Source: Leptasterias polaris (lineage: Eukaryota > Echinodermata > Asteroidea > Forcipulatida > Asteriidae). From it: 64,000 nucleotides of DNA. The notes under the pieces were generated by a model, which worked only from the letters and a program-made list of their open reading frames with translations, did no database searches and was not told where the DNA came from. How positions within the stretch are numbered: position 1 is the first letter of the stretch; each line of letters starts with the position of its first letter. Positions 45,979-59,183 of this stretch are shown piece after piece. Location: NCBI GenBank assembly GCA_037783415.1, contig JAZGTN010000089.1, positions 1,488,001 to 1,552,000 of the forward strand, written 5' to 3'. The position numbers and the translations under genes are program-made.

Positions 45979-48900
45979 AAGTTTCTTTTGAAAAAAGATT
46001 CTGCACATTTTCACAACAGTAAAAACCCCATCGCAGATTTGTATCTTCAAATTGTGCAATCGTAGAAGGTGATCGGGTTTTGAATCATGCAGTATTTAAT
46101 TGATGTATCCGGCACGCCTGTTACCATCAATCTAATCACTACTTTAAAGAGCTTGGACACTTCGGCCTACTTCAGTATTATTGAATATCTGGTTTATAAG
46201 CCAATGTATTATCTTTTAGCCGTGAAACCCCTAACGATGTTAAGATACCATGGGTCATGATTCACTATAAGTATTGTCTCAGAAATACAACTTTAATCGT
46301 GTTGTAACTTATATTAATGCATAATACCGTAATCCCCAATCATTTTGGTAGCGTCAACAGTTAGTCAAAATTGCCTCATAGGGATTCGGCGCCTAATAGG
46401 GTAATATTTTGGGGGACACAAGGGGGTGCATCATTGTTTTAGGGGGATGCTTCTGGCCAATTAAAACTGTAGTGTCCGTTTGCATTTCTCTTTAAACAAG
46501 CCCCTTTTCAGCATTCTTGTTTTGCCATTTGCTATAATTATTTTCTATAAGATACTCTAAAGTGAAAACACAAAAAGAGTTTTATAAACATTGAAAGTGT
46601 CAAATTAAAGCTTTAACATTTTACTATACAGCAACTCTTTAATCTCAAAAGACCAGATTTCAAAAGGAGGGACACGGATACCAATTTGGGGGCACCTGCC
46701 TAACATAGTTACGCTAGGGATTGTATTGAACTCCAATAGCAGGGTGTTAGGGCACTATGGCGTGAGTTTTTCTCTTGTACACTTGGTTCTTATGCTGTTA
46801 GTTGAGAGGCACTCCAGAGACCGGTTTGTTCAGGAAGGGGGAGGGGAAGCGTGACCCTGAATTCTCCCAGGTTTGATTAAAGCCTGCAGCTACAAACCGT
46901 ATAAATCATACAATACAAGTCCTACTTTAAAGTTTGATTGTAAAGCATAAACAACAGGGGCACTGACTGGGTGCAACTGGTGCTGGGTATTGAATTACAT
47001 AATTATATCCATTTACTCAACACTGGTTGAATCGTAGAGGAAGGACCATAATCTTGGATTCAATCAACAATCAACACCATTAATACAAATCATCATTCCA
47101 CATGTACCTTCTGAAATTACAATTTATACAATCGAGAAAATAGAATTAGCTGTTGCAAACTGCTTACCAACCAACTGTATTTCCACTTGACTGCTTCTGC
47201 TAAACTTGTATACATGTTGATGTGTGTTGTGATGCCATTTTCAGCCTTCGAGAAAGACTCGGCTATAGGGTCGAAATGTCAGACCACTAACTATTTTGTG
47301 AATTTATACAATGGCAAGTTGTAGGTGACAACTCTATTTAGCCGGGGGAAAAACAATAGAGTGTAGAAGAAGCGATGAGAATTGTGGGGTTCGGTTCCAG
47401 TTCCCTTTGCCACTTTTGAAGCTTCTTTATCCTGTACCACTCTTAAAGCTACTTTTTTCCCCCTTGAGATGTATATCCCCCATTCGCCCATGAGCTAAGG
47501 TAAAATAGGCAATCATTAAAAGAGACGCCCAAGCCTCATTTACCCTTCCTGTCGCCATCCTATACGCTGGTGACATTTTCCCAAATTTCCATCAATAAAG
47601 AAGGGAACTACGTTTGTGGAAGAGGGTCTTTAAATATGACCCACCTTTATTTACCCCCACCCCGGGCAGTTTCCTGGCGTGAGTATTCTAATGAATGATT
47701 CAACGAGCTTTAAACTCATCAGCTAAGGTGCAAAATAGCAGATAGTAGAAGTTGTTTCGGTGGTAAACCAGCCGAACGTCATCGGGAGTCTCAAGAAAAT
47801 TCCATAAAGCGATCCCAGATTATAAATCTTGGTGCAGTCACCTGTTTGGACAGTCGCAAAAAAACCTGATTCAGCAGCTTTCTTGGGTTTCGTTAGAACG
47901 AAGGGATCAGTTGCAATACCGTAAACATCTATTCTCTCAATTTGAGAGGTGACTGTGTGGGTGAAATCTCATCGGTTCCTTTTGGACCCACCGCAGGATC
48001 CCTCCCAGGGCTGAAGGAGAGGGGTGCCTTGTTGACTTGACTCAAGTCGGACATTTCATTTCAAAACCCTTGTATAGCGTACGCACGGCATCATCAACAC
48101 AAGACCAGACCTGAGACAAGTCTAGACGCCAGCTAAAGTCGCCACTGCAGAAAAGCTTCAGTAGAAAGGAGAGGGGGGGAAACTGAGAAAGGCCAGACGC
48201 CGTCTTACGGGATTGGAATTTGTAAAACCATATTCCCAATCCTTCGTTGTCAGCAATATTATATAACACCGGATGTACAGTTACCCCAAGATGTGACGTT
48301 ATTGATCCATTTGACATTAAAATTTACAGAACTCTGATTTCAAATCGGGGAGTTCACTTCAGAGAAGATAAACAGACTTTCCTGCTGGATATAGGAGATT
48401 CGGAAAATAAATAAATTGCATGCCTACAATTAAACCCAGTAATGTTAATTGACAGGTGTGTCCTAGATTGTTTGGTTTTTTTTGTCAACGTAATGCTGAT
48501 AGGGATTTAAACCACATTATTAAGAATATACAATAAAGATCTCCTATTAAAGTTTCAGCTGAATACAGTGTCTACTTCTTGTCGAATGTCAAATCCACTC
48601 CATCCAAGTTTAGTGAGGTGACAGCGGGTACCAGCCGCATCAATATACACCAAGGAAATTTGAATCTCCAAAACTCACCTTGAAGATTCATATGTTTTGA
48701 CATACTTTTATTGATTTCTAATCAATTGGGGCTCTTAAGACGAAATAGTTTTACAGGATGCTTACTGCTATTCTTTTAAACAAGGAGGCAATCGGATAGT
48801 AGAAATGACAATCGTTGTCAATGTTTTCGAGGTGGCGATACTTTTTGTTGGAAAGCTTTGATGAGTCTATTGTCCAGCCATAATTGCTAAAGCAACTAAA

Positions 48901-51274
48901 CCAAATGATTGAAAGGATTTTGTACCTCAACAATATTGTTGTTTTTTCCAAAAACATGACTTTGATTTTATCAGTCATACCGTCCAAAGAAATTTATGGA
49001 GAAGTTCGGATCTATACTTGCATCTTGAAGATATCTCAAATGTTTTATGCATTTGGAAATTTTCATGTTCCAATGACTTCCTTTTCTCGCAGATTGTTGG
49101 ACATTCCATTATTTTATGCTTGAATTATCCTCTCAGCTTACCCCCGTGTCTCTGCAAATTGATCACAACGGTAAGACAAGGTGAGGTATCGTCCAACATT
49201 GAGGAATGCTCCTGTGTTTGTTTGTTCACATAAGTTCACACATAGACCATGCCCTGCATTTAACCTACTCACGCTGTGTTCAGTAACATACAGGAAATCC
49301 GTTCAGTGGCACAAAACAAAACATTAGCGCTACTCGTAAATTATTACGGAACACCGTTATTACGGTATACCGTTATTTCGGATACGCAGTTCGTAACGTC
49401 GGTGATGAGCTACGTTTACGGCAGAAGAAAAAGTACTTATTGTATTCATAATAACGCTCGTTATGTCGAGTCAAATTTTCAAAAAGATTCAAATTTCGTT
49501 TTTACGATTTATTAAAATTTCGACATTTCGGATTCGAGATCCGTCATTGCGGATTCCATTTTTGATTTACGATTTCGTGCTCTATACAAATTATTCGTAA
49601 TTACGTATTGATTGGTGCCCTATAAGACTATAATGTTACTGTGACATCACATGTTTACAAAGACAGAGCCTGAACTTCATGCACAAGCACGATTTGTACA
49701 CATCTTAATGGGGAAAAAACATTTGTTGCCTCCTGAAGTGTCAGGCCTAGGCATGGCTTAAAATTAAGATTGCACAGTCTGTTTTTTTAAAATCAATTTT
49801 GGTGATATTAAGAAAGGGGACATCTCAAAACTAAAATTCAGCTGTAATTATTGTATGTGTCTAGTGTAGTAGCTTGCCTGCCAGAGAGACCCTGGATTGT
49901 GCAAAGTCACTCATTTTGTAAACATGGGTTACATGGTCTACCCATGGATTAACCTCCCCCACCGTAACAGTGACGTCATAGCATTGAAGTAAAACGCATA
50001 TATACCCATTGATTGAGTGTCACGGCTTAAAGATTCATGCGATTATCAGAGTCGTAACCAAAACAAACTTGTGTTGATCACAATGTGACCGTCACCTGCT
50101 GGTTTAAAGACTCCGTTGGCAAGGTTACACGGACATCTTCTCACCAAAACAACCTGTTAATCGCCTCCGTTCCAATTAACTGAAGAAGTTTTCCAATTAA
50201 AGGAGTTCAAGTAAACTGCGTGGTAAACAAATCTTCGGCAGATGTCCAGATAAGATTGCTTAATATTCTATCGCATGTGGGCTCAGGGAGAGGGGGCAGG
50301 TTGATGCTAAGAGGTCTCCCTTGAAGACGCGGACAGCACCTCCGCACAATGCGCGTCTACCGTTTCCACCATTTTTGGAGTCAATTCCTTTGTGAACATT
50401 TTGCCTCCCAAAATGGTGAACAGGATAGGCGCGTGGTGAAGTGCGCTGCGCGTCGTGCAATGGGTCAAAACAGTCATGCTCATTGAAACTAAAATATTGC
50501 ACTCAGTTTTCATCCATCTGTTATATTTCGATAAATACCTGCCATTACAACTTCTTCTTTTGTTAATTGTAAAAGAAGATTGGTTTTCCGTTTATTTTGA
50601 TGTAATCATTCTTCACCTCCATGTTGTGATCATCTACTATACGGTACTGTAATTGTTTTACCACCTTACAAAGTCCTTTAAAACTAACTGTTATTGTGAA
50701 CATAGTCGGAAAGACCTTCACAGATTTGTCAATTTACGCATTCCTGATTATAGACCTTTCCAAGTAACCGGAGGTGTTTTTCCACACTCCGTCTTCATTG
50801 TACAAAGCAGGCTTCCTACTGTTCTCCACTCACTGTCGGCAGATTCATATTAAACAGATAATCCACATGTCTTTCATGCAGCGACAAAGTGCAAACCTTG
50901 TCAAATTAGACCAGAGAGCAGTCTTATCTCTTGAGAAAACTCCCGGTTCAGAATTTATCCGGGTTTCGGTCGGGTTCGTGGTGGCCTTACCTATTTCTGG
51001 GTCAAGCTGACCCCGAAAGAGGTTAAAAGATGGAATTTTAACTCGAATTCTGCGTCAACTTGATCCATTTCAAAGTCATGTAGACACAGATTCCGCCACG
51101 ACCCCAAGGGCTCCGTGTCAATTCTGACCCGGAAGTGTTTAAAGCCTACGCCTAAAATTGGTGTAATCTGGTCTTTGCTCTATAACCATACAAACAATTT
51201 CCACAACTTGTATTGTATAAAATGACAACTTATGTGTCAGTTAAGTAAATCTGAATAATGTTTATGATGTTTTG
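45979..51274. other. Intron 1, part b: no gene seen
   Basis: No convincing exon. Short open frames (for example 48042-48317 minus and 50260-50502 minus) have no motif I recognise. A segment near 49340-49600 is rich in TTACGG/TTTCGG-like words with alternating orientation. At 47240-47275 a hairpin-like word GAGAAAGACTCGGC is followed by GGGTCGAAATGTC, a motif often seen at the ends of retroelements; I cannot assign it. Confidence 0.5.
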
Positions 51275-51633
51275 TTTAAAGGCAAGATACACTTTTGGTA
51301 GTTGTCAAAGACCAGTATCCTCACTTGGTGTATTCCAACAAATGCATATAAAAACAAACCTGTGAAAATTTGGGCTCAATTTGTCATTGAAGTTGACAGA
51401 AAATAATGAAACAAAAAACCCTTGTTGCATAGAATAATGTGCTTTCAGATGACTGACTGAAGCCTTTCTCATTTTCAGTGGAAATTACCTCTTTCCCCAC
51501 AATGACATTACTTCAAAGTGGGTAAATTCTAACAATGTTTTATAATATCAACAGCTCTCCAGTGCTCTTTAACGATTTTATGGTCATTATTTTTCTGGAG
51601 TAATTACCAAAGGTATACGTGCACTCCCTTTAG
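51275..51633. mobile_element. MITE with TTAAAGG ends, copy 1
   Basis: Outer ends TTTAAAGGCAAGATACACTT and, inverted, CTAAAGGGAGTGCACGTATA. The arms extend inward as TTTTGGTAGTTGTC against TTTGGTAATTAC. The interior includes CCTGTGAAAATTTGGGCTCA, a word I associate with an abundant sea-star repeat. No open frame. Confidence 0.8.
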
Positions 51634-51951
51634 ACATTTATTTAATCAAATTCCTACGTCATTCACGTGTACATAGTGTCGCCATTGTTACTTTTTAACA
51701 AGGTTTGTCTGGTACGATTTTACAATATCTTTATGTTGTTTTATTTTGTTCCACATTTTTTAAACCACCTGAAGAACTCTTCTCATATTATTTTTATCTG
51801 ACCATTCCCTCTGATAGATTTGATCAATCAATTGCCTTTCTGAAGCAGCCTTCACGTCTCTCTTCGAGTTTGGCAGCCAGCAGTCTGCCGTGTTAACTTG
51901 TAAGTGCAGTATTTATATATTTCACAATATTGACAGTACCTCTTAAACTCC

Positions 51952-52128
51952 AATAGACCTTATGCATATGACGTCATTTGAGTAGGGCGCCCTCACCTAG
52001 AGGTCAAAAGGAAGATGTTCATTGGCCAATCCTGTGCGCCGCGCGTACAAATCAGCGCGTTTCCATTGTTTCATCATCAGTTTACCTCTAAGATGGCGGC
52101 TTGGTGACGTCAATGCATAAGGTCTATT
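51952..52128. mobile_element. MITE, 177 bp
   Basis: Terminal inverted repeats AATAGACCTTATGCA and TGCATAAGGTCTATT, followed inward by TGACGTCA on both sides. The interior is GC-rich with GCGCCGCGCG and AAGATGGCGGC. No coding capacity. Confidence 0.88.
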
Positions 52129-52283
52129 CACAGAACAGGGACAGTTGTCTTGTCTCAAAATAAGGAGATGGAAGGAAGTAGTTCAGATGTCGCCTAAGGT
52201 TTTTCATCTTTTAGGCATTTAGATTTAGTAACTTTCAAGACCCAATTTTCCCCATGAGACAGCATTCCATTCCTAATCCTGCG

Positions 52284-52668
52284 TTTAAAGGTATTATTAT
52301 ACAGGATTGGAATGACAAGTCTGAAACTAGGCTGACTGATTATTAAGTTCATGCTATAGAACCATTTCTTCAGTCAAATATTTTCCTGTGAAATGAAGTC
52401 ATATTCGAAAAAACTGTATCTGAAAGCCCCCCAAAAACCGCAACAACTAATTTCGGTCCGTGGTCCTTTCTCTATGTTGTTACAACCAACAAGGATTATG
52501 TGTTTATGCTTTAAAATTGTGCATGGCTTTTCACTATTTTTTCCTGACTCACACAACGGATTAAGCCCAAATGTTCACAGGTTTGTTAGTTCATGTATAA
52601 TGGTCGATCACACAAAACACTGTCTGCAACTATTTTGTCAGCTCTACCAATCTTTGTGATACCTTTAG
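52284..52668. mobile_element. MITE with TTAAAGG ends, copy 2
   Basis: Ends TTTAAAGGTAT and, inverted, CTAAAGGTATCAC. The interior aligns with 60505-60913 along most of its length (for example GAAATGAAGTCATATTCG against GAAATAAAGTCGTATTCG, and TTGTCAGCTCTACCAAT in both). Confidence 0.8.
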
Positions 52669-53586
52669 CTGCAGGTCTAAAATCAATGTTTTGAAATATT
52701 AGTTATCAATTCCACTCCTTCAATAGCGTAAAAATGCTGACAGATATTATGAGCAGAGAACCCTAACCGTCCTTATACTTATACTGAATATTTCGTTGAC
52801 ATACCATCTAAATTGGGGATATACAACTGACTACACTGCAGTTTTTGATGACACAGCCTGACCCGAAAACCTCAAAGGGTTACCTTAGATGTCATGTGTC
52901 ACATCATCCATGTGACTGTCCCTGCTTGACATATGTCGTTCAATAACCACAGTGACCCTGAATCTTTTGACAGATATTTCACGACCTGGTAACCCTCTAC
53001 ACGTCGTCACGAAAATGTGGTTATTGGCAAAGATTTCTGTCGGGAAGTTTTTGGTTGAAACTACAATCAAGTTTTTACCGATTAGTAATTGTGATTTGAT
53101 GTATTATGACCTGAAGGTCATATGGTTACACATATTGAACCCGATCGACGTTGTCGATGGCAAGGGGAAAATTTACTATAGCAAAACGGCGTTGAGTGCA
53201 ATATGAGAAATGGTACAGACATTGGAACAGAAAGCAATATGTTCCTTATACGCGCCTACCGACCCTAACCCACTCCACCCCCACCCACTCTCCCATCCCG
53301 CGGGCATCACAACTCCGCCGTTTTGGGACGCTACAACAAGGCTTAAACGAGAACAAAACGCCTATAACAAATTACTAACACTTCAGCTTAATCAAGAATA
53401 CCAGACACAAACAATATCAATGGCACTTGAAATTAAATCATATCCCTGTCTAGCCAAGATACCATAAATGTTGGGCAAATTTATAGCGATTATATGACAT
53501 TGTGCCCCGTGTGGTGATAACAAGTCGTTATTGACTCTGAGACGTGATGAGGCAAATGGTTCCAGAGGCATTGAGGTCTCCATTTA

Positions 53587-54608
53587 ATATAGGTTTTCTC
53601 GGTCAATTTCGGCAAATGAGCAGCCGATTTCATTTTCGTGCGTTCGAATTAAAGCTATTTTGCCTCTGCAGTTGTTACTGCGTTTCAAATTCAGAATTCG
53701 GGCATTCAATTTCGTGTTGAGGCATTCAAATTCCTTTTGCACCGTGTTCAATTTAGCATATCGTCATTCTTTTTCGTGACGCACAATCATCATTCAATTT
53801 AGCAAAGCTGTTTCGACTGGAGATTTTACTGGTTTAATTTTTTTCAATTTCGTAAAGAGGCAATCAATTTCGCTAAATGAGAATTCAAATAAGTACGACT
53901 AAAGAAATACGAATAAACAGATAATCTGTAGTAGGCAATTGTTTCTTATCTTCACTTTAAATCAGGCAAACCTTTTCTTTATTGTTCCAGTAGACTTTAC
54001 ATGGGGCCCATGATGTTTTTTCTTCTTTGTTCATGTTTTCTTCTATATTCTTTTCTGGCGGGATCTTTATTGGTTAACTGGCCTAATTTTGTATTGTGTT
54101 TGAATGGGGTGATTCTTTATGTTTTTCCTGTTTTTTGTTGTTTATGTTGTTTCTTCCTCAACCATCAATCTGTTGGCGTGCCAGACATCTTGGCGTATAT
54201 GTTTAGGTATGGTTGTACCACAAGCTGCAACTTCTTGAAATATGCGTGTAAAACTGTAGCAAAAGCTCGTCTTCGAAGTACAAAATGACTCAAGTGCAAG
54301 TGAACCGTATATGCCTTATTAACAAAGCGTTTTTTAGATTGCACAAATTACAGAAATGACTGCCCAAAAATGAATTTGAATGACTAAACACACGCCTCAA
54401 AAAGCTCCTGCGAATTTGAATGCTGCTTTGATGAATCGTTAAATTGAATTATTATTTTGTTAAATCGAATGACTCAACAGTACATTTGACTGGTCATAAA
54501 ACGAAATCGAATGACCCTTTTTAGTAGCATTCGATTTCGCGCGAAATAGAATAGCGTGGTGGTTAAATTGGCTGCTCATTTGCCGAAATTGACCGAGAAA
54601 ACCTATAT
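53587..54608. mobile_element. TIR DNA transposon, about 1.02 kb, non-autonomous
   Basis: The ends are 39-bp perfect inverted repeats that begin ATATAGGTTTTCTCGG and end ATGAGCAGCC. Inside each end lie many copies of a word like ATTCAATTTCG or ATTCGATTTCG, in inverted relation between the two sides. These subterminal repeats are typical of transposase binding regions. The middle has one open frame of 95 codons (54001-54288, plus strand), very hydrophobic at its start, with no transposase motif. A TA or TATA target duplication is possible. The superfamily is not assigned. Confidence 0.9.
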
Positions 54609-54925
54609 AAGCCTTTGTACTTCTTAAAGTGAAAATCCTTACACATTGGACACAGTGCTGGATCAAGGTACCTCACTTGGATGCCGCGAAAGCAATTTTC
54701 ATTTTAACTAGACCTTTGAGAATTCATGTTTATTTCTAAAAAGCACAAATCTGTCTTTACCGACTCAGTACTAAGATAGAAACTCTGTCCACATGGGGTT
54801 TTCTGCGTAGTTAACTCCACTGACCCCCATTTTTTTTCAAGATATTTATAACGCAGGGGAGGATTTTGGGTTAACTTTTGTTCAAATCTGATATCATTCC
54901 TATCATAAATCAACCTGGTTCTTAC

Positions 54926-55190
54926 CTACTTCGTGAACCCCTGGGTTATCAGATATCTCAAGCACGTAAAGCGTACGATCCCGGACGCTCTTGCCGATGT
55001 CATACAATCTCATGATGTTACGGCATTTCCAAGCTATGTTGTGCAAGTGAACAACCATTTGGTTGTGACTGTGGTAGACAAAGTTGATTTCTTCATCGTG
55101 CTGCTGTGAGGCTGCAGCAAAACTCCAGAATAGAGTCAGTAAAGTTAGACTGACTATCAAATATGGTAGGGTGGATCTGTGAGCTGACAT
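54926..55190 (-). CDS. Carboxypeptidase E-like, coding exon 1 with signal peptide
   Basis: This 265-nt exon codes for residues 1-88 plus one base, and ends GAAGTAG before the donor GTAAGAAC (minus strand). The chosen start gives a short polar head, a hydrophobic core (residues 8-24) and a likely signal peptidase site after AAAS (residue 28). An upstream in-frame ATG (55227-55229) would add 13 residues ahead of the signal core; I prefer the downstream Met. The domain begins at INFVYHSH (35-42) and contains LYVLEISDNPGVHEVG (73-88), close to the LxVIELSDNPGVHE segment of carboxypeptidase E. The 15.4 kb intron 1 follows. A secreted or secretory-granule enzyme is expected from the signal peptide. 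Confidence 0.9.
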
Positions 55191-57840
55191 TATGCCACAC
55201 AAATTACACCAGTCCTTTAACAAAATCACCTGTGTTGGAAGAGACGTTTCCCGTTTAACAATTATAAAACAGGTGCAGCTGGTACAGGTGTCAGTGGAAA
55301 ATTACACTCAACGAGGGTTAATTCTTGAAGGTCTTACGATCACATAAACTTAATATCAAGTTCGGGCTGACTACTCGCTAGTTATCCCAAGTTTAAAGAC
55401 ACAATCGAAAGCTCGGCCTCTCACTCCCAACTCATCAATTCCGGTCCAGATCCATCGACTTTCCCGAGAGAACTGACATTGATGACACGCTGTTATATCA
55501 CACGGGACATCCGCTGGTTAACCGCAAACTCTAGAAACTTCGGCAGAAAAACCTCTCTTCAGATTCTCAGAACAGTCATTGATATTTTGAAGTGGTGTGA
55601 GGTATGAGTGGGTGATATCCACTTATAAAAGGGGGCCGTCTTAGATGGAAATAAATACCATACCGTAGGATTTCATTGAGGCTATCTGATTTCCCGGTGT
55701 GCTGCTGAGAGGATGGCATGACAGAGGTATCGACAGCCCACTGTGGAGTCATTGATGCTCCTCCACTAACTCACTGCAGACTTTCTACTACAAGGGGTTG
55801 TTTTATACAAACCCGCACCTTACGACGATCAGTTCATGTGAAGTTCACTACGTAGTCTCCATACGTCTGATGTGTCAGTTGCTGCTTCGTGACTGTTGCA
55901 TGAACGGGTGTGAGACTAGCGCTAGCTTTTTTAAACCCACCTCACAACGCGTAGGCAGCTCCTTTCGTAGTCTTCATATGTGCAGTTATGTGGTGACTGG
56001 ATGCTTGAGTGTATGAGACCATGCGAGACTAGCGCTTACCTGGGACACACTGTAACTGTTACCTCCGCCAGGTCCCGGGATTGACCTTAATGCCTCCAGA
56101 CGTTGATAGACTTTTCTCCCATGAGAATTCGGATATGAACTGGAAAGACGTGGTTGCTGTTCGGTCGGGCGTGGTCGCTTTCTTTCCCTAACTGGAATAA
56201 TCTTCAATTTCGAGTCGGATGACGGTTGTTATCAGGTTGTTATTGGAGGTATAACTAGTGGAAGTTATTCCCCGATACTGTTGTGACGACAGAGAGAAAA
56301 CACGCCCCCTACGGCTACTGAAGAATATTTGACAGATTAGTTATTGCTGTTCATACAACAAAAACTAGTTCCAGAAGGACTCTGTTTTAAAAATAAAATA
56401 TGAATAACAAAAGTGCTGCTATTCTATAGAGAAAAGAGCCACCTGAAAGATCTTTACTAGGCAAAGTTGAAAAGGGTCCTTCATTTATCTTTCAAATTTG
56501 CTTTATGTAAGCTTTTAGAAACTTTTAGGAAATTTCCATCGCTCTGTTTGTGATTTTGAAAATTGTCGAGGGTTCTTAAGTGAATGGCCTTTTTGCTTCA
56601 GAAGTCCAGTGGTGTATATTTCTTCAAAAATGACCCAGGGGTTCGGATTTCAAAAAGCTGAAATTGTGAAAATTTTTGTAAATATTTGTCCGTTACCTAT
56701 CCTTGACGATCGCCGCTCTCCCAACTGCAAGCAAAGCACGGGGTCCGATATTGTTGTTTCAGCTACATTTCTGCCCTCCATCGAAATGTTTGTTTACTTA
56801 GGTTGGTATATCAAATACATGGATACAAACGAGGCATGCGTGCAACAGGAATAAGGCCAGGGGAAAAGGGGAGAAATCATTTTGGTGGTGGTTTTTGACA
56901 CTTGTTATGATGTTATGATGGCGTGATGGCGTGATGGCAAGGTCATGCGCTGTGTATCAGAATAAGATGATGTTATTTCATGTTTGGACAACATTTTGTC
57001 AAGGTTGGGTGACTCTGACGCATCATGGTTCCAGACCTATGATATCATGGCGCAAGAAGCCTGACGAACTTGTTGTAATTGATTTTGAGAAATTAGGGTT
57101 TTTTCCATTTCCCGTCTAGCCGTCATAATGTTCTCGTATGGGTTTTGTTGGAAGATGAAATGAATGTTGCAATGTTTGATTCAATTATAACAGGTCTGGT
57201 GATCTTCAAGGTCGTGATGCTTCAAGAACCACAGAGAAGTAAAGAAGGTTGACTGGCATTTATTTCCAGAACTCTTGACGAATGAACATTTGTTAATTGC
57301 CTGTTTCTCGTCGAAGCTGTATAACTCTGTGGGTAATATCCAAACATTAAGACTAAATATTTAATCCTTAGAAAACATTTCCCAAGGTCGAGTGAACTTC
57401 TACGTTATAGTGGTTTAAGACACCTACGCTTGATCACCATCTCGTATCCGATGTTGATGGATTTTGATCCTTAGTCATTTGGGAGGAACTTTTTATATTT
57501 TTCTGTCTGCTCAAACTCCTGGTGTTCATAATCTACGTGTCCGAACCTTATTACTTTTGGAAGCCCAGGGGGAGATGGTTATCCATGAACTTTGAAATAA
57601 AGTGTCAAAATTATAAAACCATCATCTTTTTAAAAAGAAGTATAGCTAAAGGTCTGCCAGCAATATTCCTTAAACAAACCCCCTTCCGAGGGTTAAAGAA
57701 AATGTTCAGCTGACTTTACAAAGCGACCGCCTGATGATGAATGACACACAATTATTTGAACTTTAGACCTTTGTCCTCTTTATATATTGCTCATGGTGAT
57801 GAACTACCATGTGTTGGTGGGCAGCGAGTGTCGTTTCTCC
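55191..57840. other. Region upstream of the carboxypeptidase gene: no gene seen
   Basis: Contains the 5' UTR and promoter of the minus-strand gene if transcription starts here, but no element is certain. Short open frames in several registers lack known motifs. Duplicated words (TACGTAGTCTCCATACGTC and GTAGTCTTCATATG; GAGACTAGCGCTAGC and GAGACTAGCGCTTACC) near 55850-56040 point to a small local duplication of about 120 bp. Confidence 0.5.
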
Positions 57841-57890
<50 letters not shown>

Positions 57891-58195
57891 TCACCATCAC
57901 CATCACCATCACCATCACCATCACCATCACCATCACCATCACCATCAACATCAACATCAACATCAACATCAACATCAACATCAACATCAACATCAACATC
58001 AACATCAACATCAACATCAACATCAACATCAACATCAACATCAACATCAACATCAACATCAACATCAACATCAACATCAACATCAACATCAACATCAACA
58101 TCAACATCAACATCAACATCAACATCAACATCAACATCAACAACAACAACAACAACAACAGCATGGCAACATCAACAACATAACAGCACCACCAG

Positions 58196-58231
<36 letters not shown>
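57841..58231. repeat. Compound microsatellite CAA / CATCAC / CATCAA / CAA
   Basis: Ordered blocks: CAA repeats (57841-57889), CATCAC repeats (57890-57946), about 31 copies of CATCAA (57947-58138), CAA again (to 58160), then interrupted CAA and CATCAA to 58231. It is open in five of six frames, as expected for a 3- and 6-bp repeat, and should not be read as protein. Confidence 0.95.
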
Positions 58232-58232
<1 letters not shown>

Positions 58233-59183
58233 TAACAAACAAACACCCAAACACCCCAACAAATAAACATTCCAACAAACAAAACAAAAAATGAAAGGAA
58301 GAAGGTAAGTCGCGAATTCATATTTGTTTCTTTGTCACCCGATTAATAAAAATAACCCCAACCAAAGAGTTTATGGTTTGTATTCAGATGACTGGTGTTG
58401 AGACAAACAGACCGGACAAGTCACTGCCCAATCCCGATCTCAGTTGAGATTTCTCACAAGTCATTTGTCATTTAAAATCGCAAGGGGGCAAGGTGGCCTC
58501 CCTCATACACCTATGCCGCACCACCCTCTACTTCCTCCAACCGTTTTAACAAGTCGTAACCATTATCCGGTTATGTTTCACATCATTTCAAAAATTCAAC
58601 TGTGTGCGAAATTCAATCAATTAGTATTTGACTGGTAGATTACAGTGTGCCAAATTGTGTAAGAGGACTCGCCCCCTTGGTCGTCTACCCTACGATCATC
58701 AGGTGGTAGGTCATTGACAGAGGATCGAGGAAATTAGCTAACTTCACCCACAGCTAGCGGTAGAGGTTTGGGCCCTAGACGCCAAGGTTATCGCCCGCTA
58801 ATCTAAGGCTCTGATGGGTACGATTTTGTGAAATAATAATAGACGGGTAACTTTAGTTGTTCGTATGAAAACATAGCTAGGCCCCGCATGCTTTTAGCGC
58901 TGGTGAGAATGGAGTTTTTAACCAACTGGACTGATGGCTGTTATGAAATTTTTTCACACATTGTTCAATCGAATTTATTAGGATTAATGATTCCGTATTC
59001 TTTACTTACAACCACAATCTCGAGATCCATATCCACCGTCACAATTGTAGAGCAGAGTACGAACCGATACGAATATCAGAAATTAAAGGCAGATGGTCAA
59101 CAGATTTTCAACTTTTTATTTGAGCCTATATTGCGCTTTTTGCAACAACAAAAACCACCAAAAACAGCCGCACTCACTGGCCC
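58232..59183. other. Intergenic stretch: no gene seen
   Basis: No recognised gene or repeat. A 99-codon open frame (58888-59187) runs into the MITE boundary and has no familiar domain. Confidence 0.5.

Noticed and set aside
47240..47280. Hammerhead-ribozyme-like end of a Penelope-type element (GGGTCGAAATGTC)
   Set aside because: The CTGATGA core box is missing nearby, so the catalytic fold cannot be supported.
55800..55807. TATAAAA on the minus strand as promoter of the carboxypeptidase gene
   Set aside because: It would leave a 5' UTR of about 580 bp and has no further support; other TATA-like words are equally close on the wrong strand.
57763..58266. Poly-His/Gln, poly-Asn and Leu-Met proteins in overlapping frames
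   Set aside because: Products of translating a 3- and 6-bp microsatellite in five frames; no splice or start context.
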